A DNA stretch of 12,019 nucleotides from Planctomycetota bacterium (GTDB taxonomy: Bacteria > Planctomycetota > Phycisphaerae > UBA1845), in assembly GCA_022567365.1 (NCBI GenBank), contig JADFHG010000042.1:1-12019 (forward strand), read 5' to 3'. The notes under the pieces were generated by a model. It was given only the letters and a program-made list of their open reading frames with translations, searched no databases and was not told the origin of the DNA. The translations under genes were made by a program, and so were the position numbers. Below, one piece after another: positions 1 to 7,192 of this stretch; positions within the stretch are counted from its first letter, which is position 1; each line of letters opens with the position of its first letter.

Positions 1-1191
1 GGCCGTCGGAGGAAAGCCCATCAGGCTGAATACGCAGACGGCCAAGGCGAACGCGGCGAGCGGCGCACGCACCGCCAACCCGGACAGGTCGTCCAGCGTT
101 TCGATCTCTCGATCGGCGGACTTGAACGCGCTGAGCAGCGCGAACACGCCGAGGTTCATCGCGCCGTATACGCCCATGTAGAAGAGCAGCGCCGCCACGC
201 CGTCCTTCATCGGCCCTTCGCCCGCGACCGGTCCGACGAGTAGGGCGATCAGCATGTATCCGCTGTGTGCGATGCTCGAATATGCAAGCATCCGTTTGAC
301 GTTGTGTTGCAACAGGGCAAGGACGTTGCCCACCGTCATCGTCGCTGCGGCCATCAGCCAAAGAACCCACATCAGCGAAGGGGGAAGGGCCCACGCGCAG
401 GCCGAAAACACCTTGATGAGTGCGACGAAGCCCGCCAGTTTCGGCACGAACGCGAGCATGCCCGTGATCGGCGACGCCGCCCCTTCGTAGACATCGGCGG
501 CGTATACGTGCAACGGGACGGCCGCGATCTTGAACGCCAGGCCCGCGATGACCAGGAGCATGCCGATCAGAAAATACGCGCCGACGTCGGTGGCGGCGGA
601 CGCCCCCGCGAGCACGGCACCGGCGCTTGGCGTGTGCAATCGCGTCGTACCGGCGACCCCGTAAAGAAAGCTCAGTCCGTATGCGAGGATCGCTGCGGCC
701 AGCGCGCCCAGGAAGAAGTATTTCACGGCGGCTTCGGACGCCCGCTGGTCGGTGCGACTGAGGGCGACGAGCACGTAGGTCGGCACGCTGACGAGTTCGA
801 TGGCGAAGAACAACACGACCATGTCATTGGCCGACGCCGTCAGCAGGACGCCGAGCAGTGAATACAGGATCATGGCCATATACTCGCCGCGCTCGCCGGC
901 CACCGGCTGGTGCCAGTTGAGGAGGATGATGAGCGTGCCGATGCCCAGGGTGATCACGCGCACATAGTGGGTCAGCGGACCGATGCGCAGGCCGAAGCCC
1001 ATGACGTCTTGCGAAGCACCCGCGCCCAATAGGGTGACCAGCAGCGCGAGCACGACCGCGGCGCACGTCAGCGGCGACACCCATTGGCGTGCGGACTCGC
1101 TGCCGGCAAGGCCTAGAAACAGTGCGCCGAACGATGCGATCAACAGGATTAGTTCGGGCCACATGTGCCCGATGAGCGATTCAGCGGGCAT
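1..1191 (-). CDS. nuoN: NADH-quinone oxidoreductase subunit N, 3' end cut by window edge
   Basis: Antiporter-like proton-channel subunit of the membrane arm of complex I. The 397 visible codons are open to the left edge. They give repeated hydrophobic helices and the family's key charged residues: Glu132 in AIELVSVPTY, Lys221 in FKIAAVPLH, Lys251 in FVPKLAG and Lys299 in HNVKRMLAYSS. The segment VYEGAASPITGMLA is typical of NuoN rather than NuoL or NuoM. The view ends at GFPPTA, so the last channel helices and the conserved distal lysine are missing because of the window, not a mutation. The ATG at 1191 was chosen because GGAGG lies 9 nt upstream and the reading begins MPAESLIGHMWPELILL. It overlaps the end of nuoM by 11 nt, implying translational coupling. 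The family call is secure; only completeness is unknown. Confidence 0.96.
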   Translation of the reverse strand, partial: MPAESLIGHMWPELILLIASFGALFLGLAGSESARQWVSPLTCAAVVLALLVTLLGAGASQDVMGFGLRIGPLTHYVRVITLGIGTLIILLNWHQPVAGERGEYMAMILYSLLGVLLTASANDMVVLFFAIELVSVPTYVLVALSRTDQRASEAAVKYFFLGALAAAILAYGLSFLYGVAGTTRLHTPSAGAVLAGASAATDVGAYFLIGMLLVIAGLAFKIAAVPLHVYAADVYEGAASPITGMLAFVPKLAGFVALIKVFSACAWALPPSLMWVLWLMAAATMTVGNVLALLQHNVKRMLAYSSIAHSGYMLIALLVGPVAGEGPMKDGVAALLFYMGVYGAMNLGVFALLSAFKSADREIETLDDLSGLAVRAPLAAFALAVCVFSLMGFPPTA

Positions 1192-3229
1192 CGGCGTTGG
1201 CCTCCGTGCTGTGCAGTGGTTCGTTTGTGTTGGGGAAGACGTTTCTTTGATCGAGCGCGTCGCTGGAACCTTGTCTTGTATATCTTGCGACTGTGATTCT
1301 CCTCCGAGCCGCGGGCTTCAGCCCGCGCGATGTCACGGATGGTCGTGACCGTGGTCCGCGATCGCGGGTTCGCGCAGGCTGAATCCTACGGCTCGGATAG
1401 TCGTGGAACTTGTGCAACAGGATACTACGTTGAGGCATCGCGCGGGCTGAAGCCCGCGGCTCAGTTGAGATGGGAAAAACCGCGCGGGCTGAAGCCCGCG
1501 GCTCGGGGTCGACCGGCCGGGAATCTGCCGACGTGCCTGCCGGTTTCACATTGCTGGGCACCGTGGCCAACATCCCAGCCCGTGCAACGTGGCCCGCAGG
1601 TGCGACCGGCGTTGTCACCAATTGGTTCGCACGACCATTACCTTCGAAGGCGTGGACCGGTCGGTCGGTTGCGCACAGAATATTTTGCACGATGGCCGGC
1701 TCGATCGTGTTGAGCAGAGGCTTCGGATAGACGCCGAGCCAGATGCACACGAGCGCGATGGGGGCGAGGATTGCGAGTTCGCGGCGGGTTAGATCCTGCG
1801 TGAGACCGGTGGAGGTGTCGGGCGTGTTGGGCGGCTCCTTTAGCGGGCCGAACAGCACGCAGCGGCACATCCATAACATGTATACGGCGCCGAGGATGAT
1901 TCCCATCGCCGCGGGGATGACGTATCCGTATCCCAGCGGGCCGGCCGCGATCCCGTCGGTCGTTCCGGCCGACGTCGCCGTGCCCAGCAGCACGAGAAAC
2001 TCGGAGACAAACCCGTTCAGCCCCGGCAGTCCGATGCTGCTCAAGGTGAAGAACACGAGGAACGTCGCCATCCACGGCATCTTGCGGGCCAGACCGCCGA
2101 ACGCGTTGATGTCGCGGGTGTGGTAGCGCTCGTAGATGAAGCCGACGATGAGGAATAACGCTCCGGTCGATAGGCCGTGGTTGACCATGTAGAGCACGGC
2201 CCCGCTCACGCCGGCGAGCTTGAGGCTGAACAAGCCCAGCATGCAGAAACCCAAATGGGAGACCGACGAATACGCGACCAGCTTCTTGATGTCGGTCTGG
2301 ACCCATGCGGCAAGGGCGGCGTACATGATCCCGATGATCGACAACACGGCGACGACCGGGGCCAGCGCGAAGCTCGCCTCGGGCAGGATCGGAATGCTCA
2401 ATCGGCAGAACCCATACGTGCCCAGCTTGAGCAGCACGCCCGCCAGCATCACACTGGCCGCGGTGGGCGCCTCGGTGTGGGCGAGCGGAAGCCACGTGTG
2501 CACCGGGAACAGCGGCACCTTGATGGCGAAGCCCGCGGCGAACGCCAGAAACAGCCACCACTGCGCCGACGATCCGATCGCGCCGCTCTGGCCGAGCCTG
2601 ACCAGCTCGTCGATCTCGAGCGTCAGCGAACCGGTCGCGGAATAGGCGGTGAACGCCAGATATACGACACCGGCGAACGTGAGCACGCTGCCCGCGAGCG
2701 TGTAGATGAAGAACTTGTTGGCCGCCCGCCGCCGTTCGGGGCCGCCCCAGATGCCGATCAGGAAATAGAGCGGGACGAGGGTGAACTCGAACGACACATA
2801 GAACAGGAGCAGATCCTTCGCGCAGAAGACGCCGAGCATCCCGACTTCGAGCAGTAGCAGAAGGATGTAATACTCGCGAATGCGCGTTCGTATGCTCGTG
2901 AAGCTCGACCAGATCGCCAGCGGGGTCAGGAAGGTCGTGAGCAGGAGCAGCCAAATGCTGATCCCATCGACGCCGACGCGATACCCTATGTTGGCGCCGT
3001 TGTCCGACACCCAAGGGACATGAGCGTTCAAGACGTACGCGGACGAACCCGCGCCCCCTCCCGCTCCGAAAAACAAGACCAGCGCCACGAGCGAAAGGGC
3101 GAACGTCACGAACCCCGAGACCAGCGCCGCCTTCGCGAGGAGCAAGTCCTCGCCGCGACGCGGCAACAGCAATAGCAACGCGCCCGCGAGCGGAGAGAAT
3201 ATGAGTAATGTGAGGATCCAACTGCTCAC
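1181..3229 (-). CDS. nuoM: NADH-quinone oxidoreductase subunit M with a long repeat-containing C-terminal tail
   Basis: Antiporter-like proton-channel subunit of complex I, 682 residues against roughly 500 for the family. Residues 1-520 are a normal NuoM: Glu148 in YVSFEFTLVPLYF, Lys237 in FAIKVPLFPVHTWLP, Lys268 in LLKLGTYG, the QTDIKKLVAYSSVSHLGF helix, and Glu410 in LNGFVSEFL. The family part ends near YPKPLLNTIEPAIVQ (about residue 515). The remaining 155 or so residues are basic and show no membrane helix. They include two copies of EPRASARA and one SRGLKPAAR, all translated from a 24-nt palindromic repeat. Codon use in the last 40 residues (four AGA, several ACA and CAA) is unlike the core. 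The start is GTG, with AAGG 9 nt upstream. The stop overlaps nuoN by 11 nt. The core is certain; whether the tail is kept in the mature protein is unknown. Confidence 0.95.
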   Translation of the reverse strand: MSSWILTLLIFSPLAGALLLLLPRRGEDLLLAKAALVSGFVTFALSLVALVLFFGAGGGAGSSAYVLNAHVPWVSDNGANIGYRVGVDGISIWLLLLTTFLTPLAIWSSFTSIRTRIREYYILLLLLEVGMLGVFCAKDLLLFYVSFEFTLVPLYFLIGIWGGPERRRAANKFFIYTLAGSVLTFAGVVYLAFTAYSATGSLTLEIDELVRLGQSGAIGSSAQWWLFLAFAAGFAIKVPLFPVHTWLPLAHTEAPTAASVMLAGVLLKLGTYGFCRLSIPILPEASFALAPVVAVLSIIGIMYAALAAWVQTDIKKLVAYSSVSHLGFCMLGLFSLKLAGVSGAVLYMVNHGLSTGALFLIVGFIYERYHTRDINAFGGLARKMPWMATFLVFFTLSSIGLPGLNGFVSEFLVLLGTATSAGTTDGIAAGPLGYGYVIPAAMGIILGAVYMLWMCRCVLFGPLKEPPNTPDTSTGLTQDLTRRELAILAPIALVCIWLGVYPKPLLNTIEPAIVQNILCATDRPVHAFEGNGRANQLVTTPVAPAGHVARAGMLATVPSNVKPAGTSADSRPVDPEPRASARAVFPISTEPRASARAMPQRSILLHKFHDYPSRRIQPARTRDRGPRSRPSVTSRGLKPAARRRITVARYTRQGSSDALDQRNVFPNTNEPLHSTEANADAR
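1201..1205 (-). promoter_or_regulatory. Ribosome-binding site of nuoN inside nuoM
   Basis: GGAGG on the minus strand, 9 nt before the nuoN ATG and within the last codons of nuoM. It fixes the nuoN start and shows that the DNA at the very end of nuoM is kept for nuoN initiation. Confidence 0.75.
1306..1329 (-). repeat. 24-nt palindromic repeat, copy A (inverted relative to copies B and C)
   Basis: Exact reverse complement of copies B and C. Read on the minus strand in the nuoM frame it encodes SRGLKPAAR. Its core cgcgggc-tgaa-gcccgcg is a 7-bp hairpin with a 4-nt loop (or 8 bp with a 2-nt loop). Confidence 0.9.
1371..1394 (+). repeat. Degenerate fourth copy (D) of the 24-nt repeat
   Basis: Matches copies B and C at 20 of 24 positions in the same orientation. 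The mismatches at positions 14, 17 and 18 fall in one stem arm and the mismatch at 6 in the other, so the hairpin is broken. It lies in a different reading phase of nuoM (SRRIQPAR) from B and C. This looks like an older, decayed copy. Confidence 0.65.
1439..1462 (+). repeat. 24-nt palindromic repeat, copy B
   Basis: Begins cgcgcgggctgaagcccgcg and ends gctc. Identical to copy C. On the minus strand, in the nuoM frame, it encodes EPRASARA. The core forms a 7-bp hairpin. Confidence 0.9.
1481..1504 (+). repeat. 24-nt palindromic repeat, copy C
   Basis: Identical to copy B and starting 42 nt (14 codons) after it. Both are therefore in the same nuoM phase and give the same EPRASARA octapeptide. 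Confidence 0.9.
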
Positions 3230-3238
3230 GATTGGTTA

Positions 3239-3242
3239 CCTT
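3239..3242 (-). promoter_or_regulatory. Ribosome-binding site of nuoM
   Basis: AAGG on the minus strand, 9 nt before the GTG at 3229. It supports the unusual GTG start, after which the expected NuoM amino terminus MSSWILTLLIFSPLAG follows directly. Confidence 0.5.
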
Positions 3243-3305
3243 GCTCTTGATTCGTCATGATGCGTGTTCGTCATCTTCGCTCTAACGGCTTGTTGGAAAC
3301 TCCGC

Positions 3306-3386
3306 GTAGCGTCCGCCCCCCGTGGCGGACGTGGCTATCGAAAGCGCTATCGCCGTCCTACGTCCGCCACGGGGGGCGGACGCTAC
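3306..3386. repeat. Perfect 27-bp inverted repeat between nuoL and nuoM
   Basis: Arms at 3306-3332 and 3360-3386 are exact reverse complements, separated by a 27-nt loop. Each arm is itself a small palindrome (cgtccgcc, 6 nt, ggcggacg; 8-bp stem), so this is a head-to-head pair of one dispersed repeat. In the nuo transcript it could form a very stable hairpin between the nuoL stop (3421) and the nuoM start (3229). There is no U-run after it, so it is not a standard intrinsic terminator. It could stabilise mRNA, attenuate transcription, or simply be parasitic sequence. Confidence 0.92.
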
Positions 3387-3420
3387 TTTCTCGGCGGTGC
3401 ATCAGTTATTCCACAGGCCG

Positions 3421-5406
3421 TCAACGCTCCGCGAAAAAGACCACCAACGCCAAGATGATGATGCCGATTATCATGCTCACGGCGTATCCCTGAATCAGCC
3501 CGCCCTGCAGCCCGCGCAAGACGAATGCCAGCCCGCGGGGGATCGCCGTGGCAAGCCACACCAAACCGTCGAGGAAATAGTTATCCAGCCCGACGGACAC
3601 TCGTCCGGTCATGCGGAGCGGTCGTACGACAGCCGCGTCGTAGGCCTCGTCGATATAGTATTTATTCGAGAACAGGCGGTGCAACCGCGGCACCGCCGAG
3701 GCGATCGTCCCCGGGATCCACGGCTGAAGAACGTACATGAAATACGCGGCTGCGATCGCGACGATCGCCAAACCGCCGGAGAGGATCATCAAACCATAGT
3801 TTGCCAAGAATCCGGTGTGCGCGGCGGCGGCGACCGCGTGTGCGGCGCCGGGTGCGCTGACGACGGAGTAGTGAACCCCGAACGTGTCGTGAAACACGGG
3901 GCCAAGGAAGTTGTGGAAACCCTGGCCGAACATCTCGACGCCCAGGTAGCCGGCGAAGATCGCGCCGATGCTAAGCACGCCGAGCGGGGCCAACATCCAC
4001 TTTCCCGACTCGTGGGCGTGTACGCCCTCGGGCACGCGCTCCGGACCGAAGAATGCGAGGCACACCATTCGCGCCGTGTAAAACGCCGTCAAGACCGCGG
4101 TCGCGAGACCGACCAGTCCGAACAGCCAATGGGCCTCGAACGCATGGTGGATGATCTCATCCTTGCTGAAGAACCCGCTCAGGAAGGGGAACCCCGCGAG
4201 CGCGAGCGAACCGATGACGAAGAATCGAAACGTCCACGGCAACAGCTTTCTCAGACCGCCGAAGTAACGGGCGTCGATGATCCCGCCCATGGCGTGCATG
4301 ACGCTGCCCGCGCAGAGAAAGAGAAGCGCCTTGAAGAACGCGTGGGTGAACAAATGAAACACGGCCGAGTCCGCCGCGTAGACGCCCAGCCCGAGGAACA
4401 TGTATCCCAGTTGGCTGATCGTCGAATAGGCGAGGATTCGCTTGAGGTCGGTTTGGGTCAGCGCGATCGTCGCCGCGAACAGCGCCGTACACGCGCCGAT
4501 GACCGCGACGACCGTCATTGCGATGGGCGACGCCGTGAAAATCGCGCCGCATCGTGCGACCATATAGACGCCGGCGGTGACCATTGTGGCCGCATGGATC
4601 AGCGCGGAGACCGGCGACGGACCCTCCATCGCGTCGGGCAGCCACACGTGCAGCGGGAGCTGCGCACTCTTGCCGCAGGCCCCGCAAAGCAGCAGGAGCG
4701 CGATCGTCGTGATCCTTCCCGTCGCGATCGGTTCGCCCGAGGCGAGCACGCCGCCTTGGACCATGTCGAAAACGGCCTGGTATTCGAGTGTGCCGAACGT
4801 GAGGTAGATGAGCAGAATCCCGAGTCCGAATCCGAAGTCGCCGACGCGGTTGACGAGGAACGCCTTCTTCGCGGCGGCGGCGGCCGAGGGTCTGTCGTAG
4901 TAGAAACCGATGAGCAGATAGCTGCAGAGACCGACCGCCTCCCAGCCGAGATAGAGCAGCAGGAAGTTGCCGCCGAGCACGAGGGCACACATGGAGAATA
5001 CGAACAAGCCGAGAAAGGCGAAGAAACGTTCGTATCCGCGGACCGGTTTGTCGTGCTCGCGCATGTAGTCGCGCGAGTAGATTATGACGAGCAGCGACAC
5101 CCCGGTGACCGTGAGCAGCATGATCGACGTGAGCGGGTCGATGAGGAACTCGACCTTGAACCAACCCGAGCCGGAAGTGAACCAGTCGTAGAGCGGAATC
5201 TGCACGGCGTGCGCACCGTCCGCGGCGCCGCGCACGACCCCGAAGACCACCACGGAAAGCGCGAATGCCACCGCCACGCCGGCGATGACGATCCAGTGGG
5301 TGTTGCCGCGCAGGACGGGTCGCCCGAGCGCACCCGCGAGTATCGCGCCGATAAGCGGTGCGAGGAGGATCAGGATTCCACAGAGTTTGAGCGTTTCTAC
5401 CGACAT
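3421..5406 (-). CDS. nuoL: NADH-quinone oxidoreductase subunit L
   Basis: Distal antiporter-like proton-channel subunit of complex I, 661 residues (typically about 610-660). Visible landmarks are the amino-terminal helices, Glu156 in YLGWEAVGLCSYLLIGFYY, Lys246 in CGKSAQLPLHVWLPDAMEG, His271 in LIHAATMVTAGVY, Lys322 in TQTDLKRILAYSTISQLGY, Lys359 in HAFFKALLF and Lys415 in GFFSKDEIIH. The carboxy end begins at NKYYIDEAYD and finishes with a last helix ending LALVVFFAER. This matches the long lateral helix and terminal anchor specific to NuoL, which brace NuoM and NuoN. The ATG at 5406 gives MSVETLKLCGILILLAPLIG; no strong ribosome-binding site precedes it. It lies 84 nt after nuoK and 191 nt before nuoM. 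The call is secure. Confidence 0.97.
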   Translation of the reverse strand: MSVETLKLCGILILLAPLIGAILAGALGRPVLRGNTHWIVIAGVAVAFALSVVVFGVVRGAADGAHAVQIPLYDWFTSGSGWFKVEFLIDPLTSIMLLTVTGVSLLVIIYSRDYMREHDKPVRGYERFFAFLGLFVFSMCALVLGGNFLLLYLGWEAVGLCSYLLIGFYYDRPSAAAAAKKAFLVNRVGDFGFGLGILLIYLTFGTLEYQAVFDMVQGGVLASGEPIATGRITTIALLLLCGACGKSAQLPLHVWLPDAMEGPSPVSALIHAATMVTAGVYMVARCGAIFTASPIAMTVVAVIGACTALFAATIALTQTDLKRILAYSTISQLGYMFLGLGVYAADSAVFHLFTHAFFKALLFLCAGSVMHAMGGIIDARYFGGLRKLLPWTFRFFVIGSLALAGFPFLSGFFSKDEIIHHAFEAHWLFGLVGLATAVLTAFYTARMVCLAFFGPERVPEGVHAHESGKWMLAPLGVLSIGAIFAGYLGVEMFGQGFHNFLGPVFHDTFGVHYSVVSAPGAAHAVAAAAHTGFLANYGLMILSGGLAIVAIAAAYFMYVLQPWIPGTIASAVPRLHRLFSNKYYIDEAYDAAVVRPLRMTGRVSVGLDNYFLDGLVWLATAIPRGLAFVLRGLQGGLIQGYAVSMIIGIIILALVVFFAER

Positions 5407-5490
5407 TGTGTTTCGTTACGCGACGGACGCGGGCTAATTCTTGAAATCCGCGATTGATTGATCATCGTACTACGCAATTCGCCTTTCCCA

Positions 5491-5793
5491 TCACCCTCTC
5501 ATCGCCGACCATGCATCGGCGTCGAGCGTGCCGCGCCGCCTGAACAGCAGTACGATCAACCCCAACGCCAGACCGGCTTCGACGGCTGCGATCACCAGCA
5601 GAAACAGTCCGAAGGCCTGCCCCTCGAGCCCGCCGTGCAGTCGTCCCACCGCGACGACGTTGACCAGCACCCCTTGGAACATGATCTCCGTCGATAGGAA
5701 CATCACGATCAGGTTGCGCCGCGAGAGAAACCCCACGAGGCCCAGCGCGAACAGCGCCGCACCCACGATGACATATTCGGTCACACCGGCCAT
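5491..5793 (-). CDS. nuoK: NADH-quinone oxidoreductase subunit K
   Basis: Small membrane subunit (100 residues, the usual length) with three helices, related to MrpC, that carries part of the central proton path of complex I. The two membrane glutamates essential in this family are at the canonical positions: Glu36 in FLSTEIMFQGVLVN and Glu72 in LFLLVIAAVEAGLALGL. The basic tail FRRRGTLDADAWSAMRG follows the last helix. The start ATG shares its A with the TGA stop of nuoJ (TGATG, 1-nt overlap), so the two are translationally coupled. The next gene, nuoL, follows after 84 nt in which I see no clear signal. Confidence 0.97.
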   Translation of the reverse strand: MAGVTEYVIVGAALFALGLVGFLSRRNLIVMFLSTEIMFQGVLVNVVAVGRLHGGLEGQAFGLFLLVIAAVEAGLALGLIVLLFRRRGTLDADAWSAMRG

Positions 5794-6602
5794 CAGTAGG
5801 GTTTCACCTTTCGTCCGATCTCACCCAGCGGTACGTCCGCCGCACGCGGTCCGTCGCTGGGCACCTTCTTTCGGGAGAGCGCGATGGCCCCGATCATCGC
5901 GATCAGCAGCAACACGCCCGCGATCTGCACGACGACCACATAGTTGACCATGATGATCACGCCCATGCGCAAGCTGTTGCTTTCGTCGGCGCCTTCTTGG
6001 GCGGAGTCGTCTTGCTGATTCGCAGGCGACTCCGTCTGCGCGGCCAGCGCGGCGGGCGCGGTCAGCGCCGCGTCCACGGTTTCGCCGGCAAGGGGGAGTT
6101 CGCCCGCCCGCCCGGCGATCGCGGCCATCAGGACAAACCCCGCAAAAACCGCAATGAACGGTTCGCGGGACTGCCGGTCGTAGATCGGCGATCCGCTTTG
6201 TTGGGCGAGCATGATCACGAATGCATACGTGATGAGGATCGCACCGGCATAAATGATCACCAGCGCGACGGCGAGGAACTCCGCGCCTTGAAGGACGAGC
6301 AGCGCCGCGACGGCCACCGCGACGAGCACGAAGTATAGCGCGCTGTAGGTCGGTTTCGGATGGGTAATGACGCGACCCGCTCCGAGCAGTGCGATCACCG
6401 CGAACAGATAGAAGTAACCGCTACCGTGCGCCGGATCGATCACCCCGAACGCGAGCACCGCGAGCAGCGCGAAGACGGCCAGCGAGGCGAGCACCGCGCC
6501 GGAAAGAACGCGCGATCGCCCGGTGCGCGGAAGCATGAAATACACACCCGCGCCGCCGAGCGCGAAAACGAGGTACAACGCGTAGGTCGTCGCCGTGCTC
6601 AT
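5793..6602 (-). CDS. nuoJ: NADH-quinone oxidoreductase subunit J with N-terminal extension
   Basis: Membrane subunit of complex I next to NuoK and NuoH, 269 residues against about 165-200 in common homologues. The family part starts near residue 63 (YFYLFAVIALLGAGRVITHP) and contains the diagnostic helix ALVIIYAGAILITYAFVIML (residues 113-132), whose Tyr-Ala-Gly segment is the flexible third helix of ND6/NuoJ. Before it, residues 1-60 add two likely membrane helices (about 7-24 and 33-55). Between the last two helices is a polar loop of about 50 residues, with a Gln/Asp/Glu-rich run near 189-210. The start ATG at 6602 overlaps the nuoI stop by 4 nt (ATGA) and has GAGG 4 nt upstream. The frame stays open further upstream, but that stretch is the shadow of nuoI. 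The identity is clear; the extra helices are the odd feature. Confidence 0.95.
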   Translation of the reverse strand: MSTATTYALYLVFALGGAGVYFMLPRTGRSRVLSGAVLASLAVFALLAVLAFGVIDPAHGSGYFYLFAVIALLGAGRVITHPKPTYSALYFVLVAVAVAALLVLQGAEFLAVALVIIYAGAILITYAFVIMLAQQSGSPIYDRQSREPFIAVFAGFVLMAAIAGRAGELPLAGETVDAALTAPAALAAQTESPANQQDDSAQEGADESNSLRMGVIIMVNYVVVVQIAGVLLLIAMIGAIALSRKKVPSDGPRAADVPLGEIGRKVKPY

Positions 6603-7192
6603 GAGGCCTCGGGTCCGTCGGTCTTGGGCGCTGCGCTCGGTCTGTTGCCGGTTCCGGCATACCCCGTGATGCGCGGGTTCTTGCGCGGCTTGTCTTGGAC
6701 GGTGCGATCGTAGATTGCCAGGAGTTCTTCCTTGTCCAGAATCATCTGCTCGCGCGTTCGACCGACGAGGTCGTACTCGTGCGTCAGCTCGATCGCATCG
6801 ACGGGGCATGCCTCCTCGCACATGCCGCAAAAGATGCAACGGAGTTCGTCGAGGTCGAACTTGATCGGGTATTTTTCGCGATCGTCCCACGGCGAGTCGC
6901 CCGCTTCGATGTGAATGCAGTCGGCCGGGCATGCCGTCGAGCACATGAAGCACGCCACGCACGCGACCCTGCCGTTCTCGTCGCGGTTGAGGCGATGCAC
7001 GCCGCGATACACTTCCTTGCGGACTTCTAGTTTTTCTTCGGGGTACTGTATGGTGACGGTCGATTTCGTCAGGCTCTTCGCGAGGTGTCCGATCGTAATC
7101 TTGAGTCCGCCGAGGATCTGCGGGATGTACAGGCGTTCAGCGGCGGAAAGCACCGGTTCTTCGATGTTCAGGATGTCTTCGTCTTTGATCAT
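6599..7192 (-). CDS. nuoI: NADH-quinone oxidoreductase subunit I (two 4Fe-4S clusters)
   Basis: Peripheral-arm iron-sulfur subunit, 197 residues, that carries clusters N6a and N6b and passes electrons toward cluster N2 near the quinone site. Two ferredoxin-type motifs are intact: Cys78, 81, 84 and 88 in CVACFMCSTACP, and Cys119, 122, 125 and 129 in CIFCGMCEEACP. The conserved segments ENGRVACVACFMC and YPIKFDLDELRCIFCGMCEE fit bacterial NuoI. The amino-terminal 50 residues form the amphipathic region that docks on NuoH, and the tail after residue 165 is variable and charged. The ATG at 7192 overlaps the nuoH TGA by 1 nt and is preceded by GGAGG 7 nt upstream. Confidence 0.97.
   Translation of the reverse strand: MIKDEDILNIEEPVLSAAERLYIPQILGGLKITIGHLAKSLTKSTVTIQYPEEKLEVRKEVYRGVHRLNRDENGRVACVACFMCSTACPADCIHIEAGDSPWDDREKYPIKFDLDELRCIFCGMCEEACPVDAIELTHEYDLVGRTREQMILDKEELLAIYDRTVQDKPRKNPRITGYAGTGNRPSAAPKTDGPEAS

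Noticed and set aside
1638..3221. 527-codon alternative frame on the minus strand
   Set aside because: Out-of-frame shadow of nuoM; the product is Arg/His-rich and unrelated to any family I know.
3226..3258. Ten-codon frame MTNQEQGNQS whose stop overlaps the nuoM GTG
   Set aside because: A leader peptide for coupling is conceivable, but there is no ribosome-binding site before its ATG and a frame this short is expected by chance.
3322..5457. 711-codon open frame on the plus strand
   Set aside because: It lies antisense to nuoL, which has full family motifs. The translation is rich in Arg, Asp, Glu and His with no recognisable domain, as expected of a shadow frame in GC-rich DNA.
5407..5490. 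84-nt gap between nuoK and nuoL
   Set aside because: Searched by eye for repeats, hairpins, a small gene and a strong ribosome-binding site; nothing convincing was found.
6603..6962. Longer nuoJ frame starting inside nuoI
   Set aside because: The extra sequence is an out-of-frame reading of nuoI. The ATGA overlap and GAGG site favour the start at 6602.
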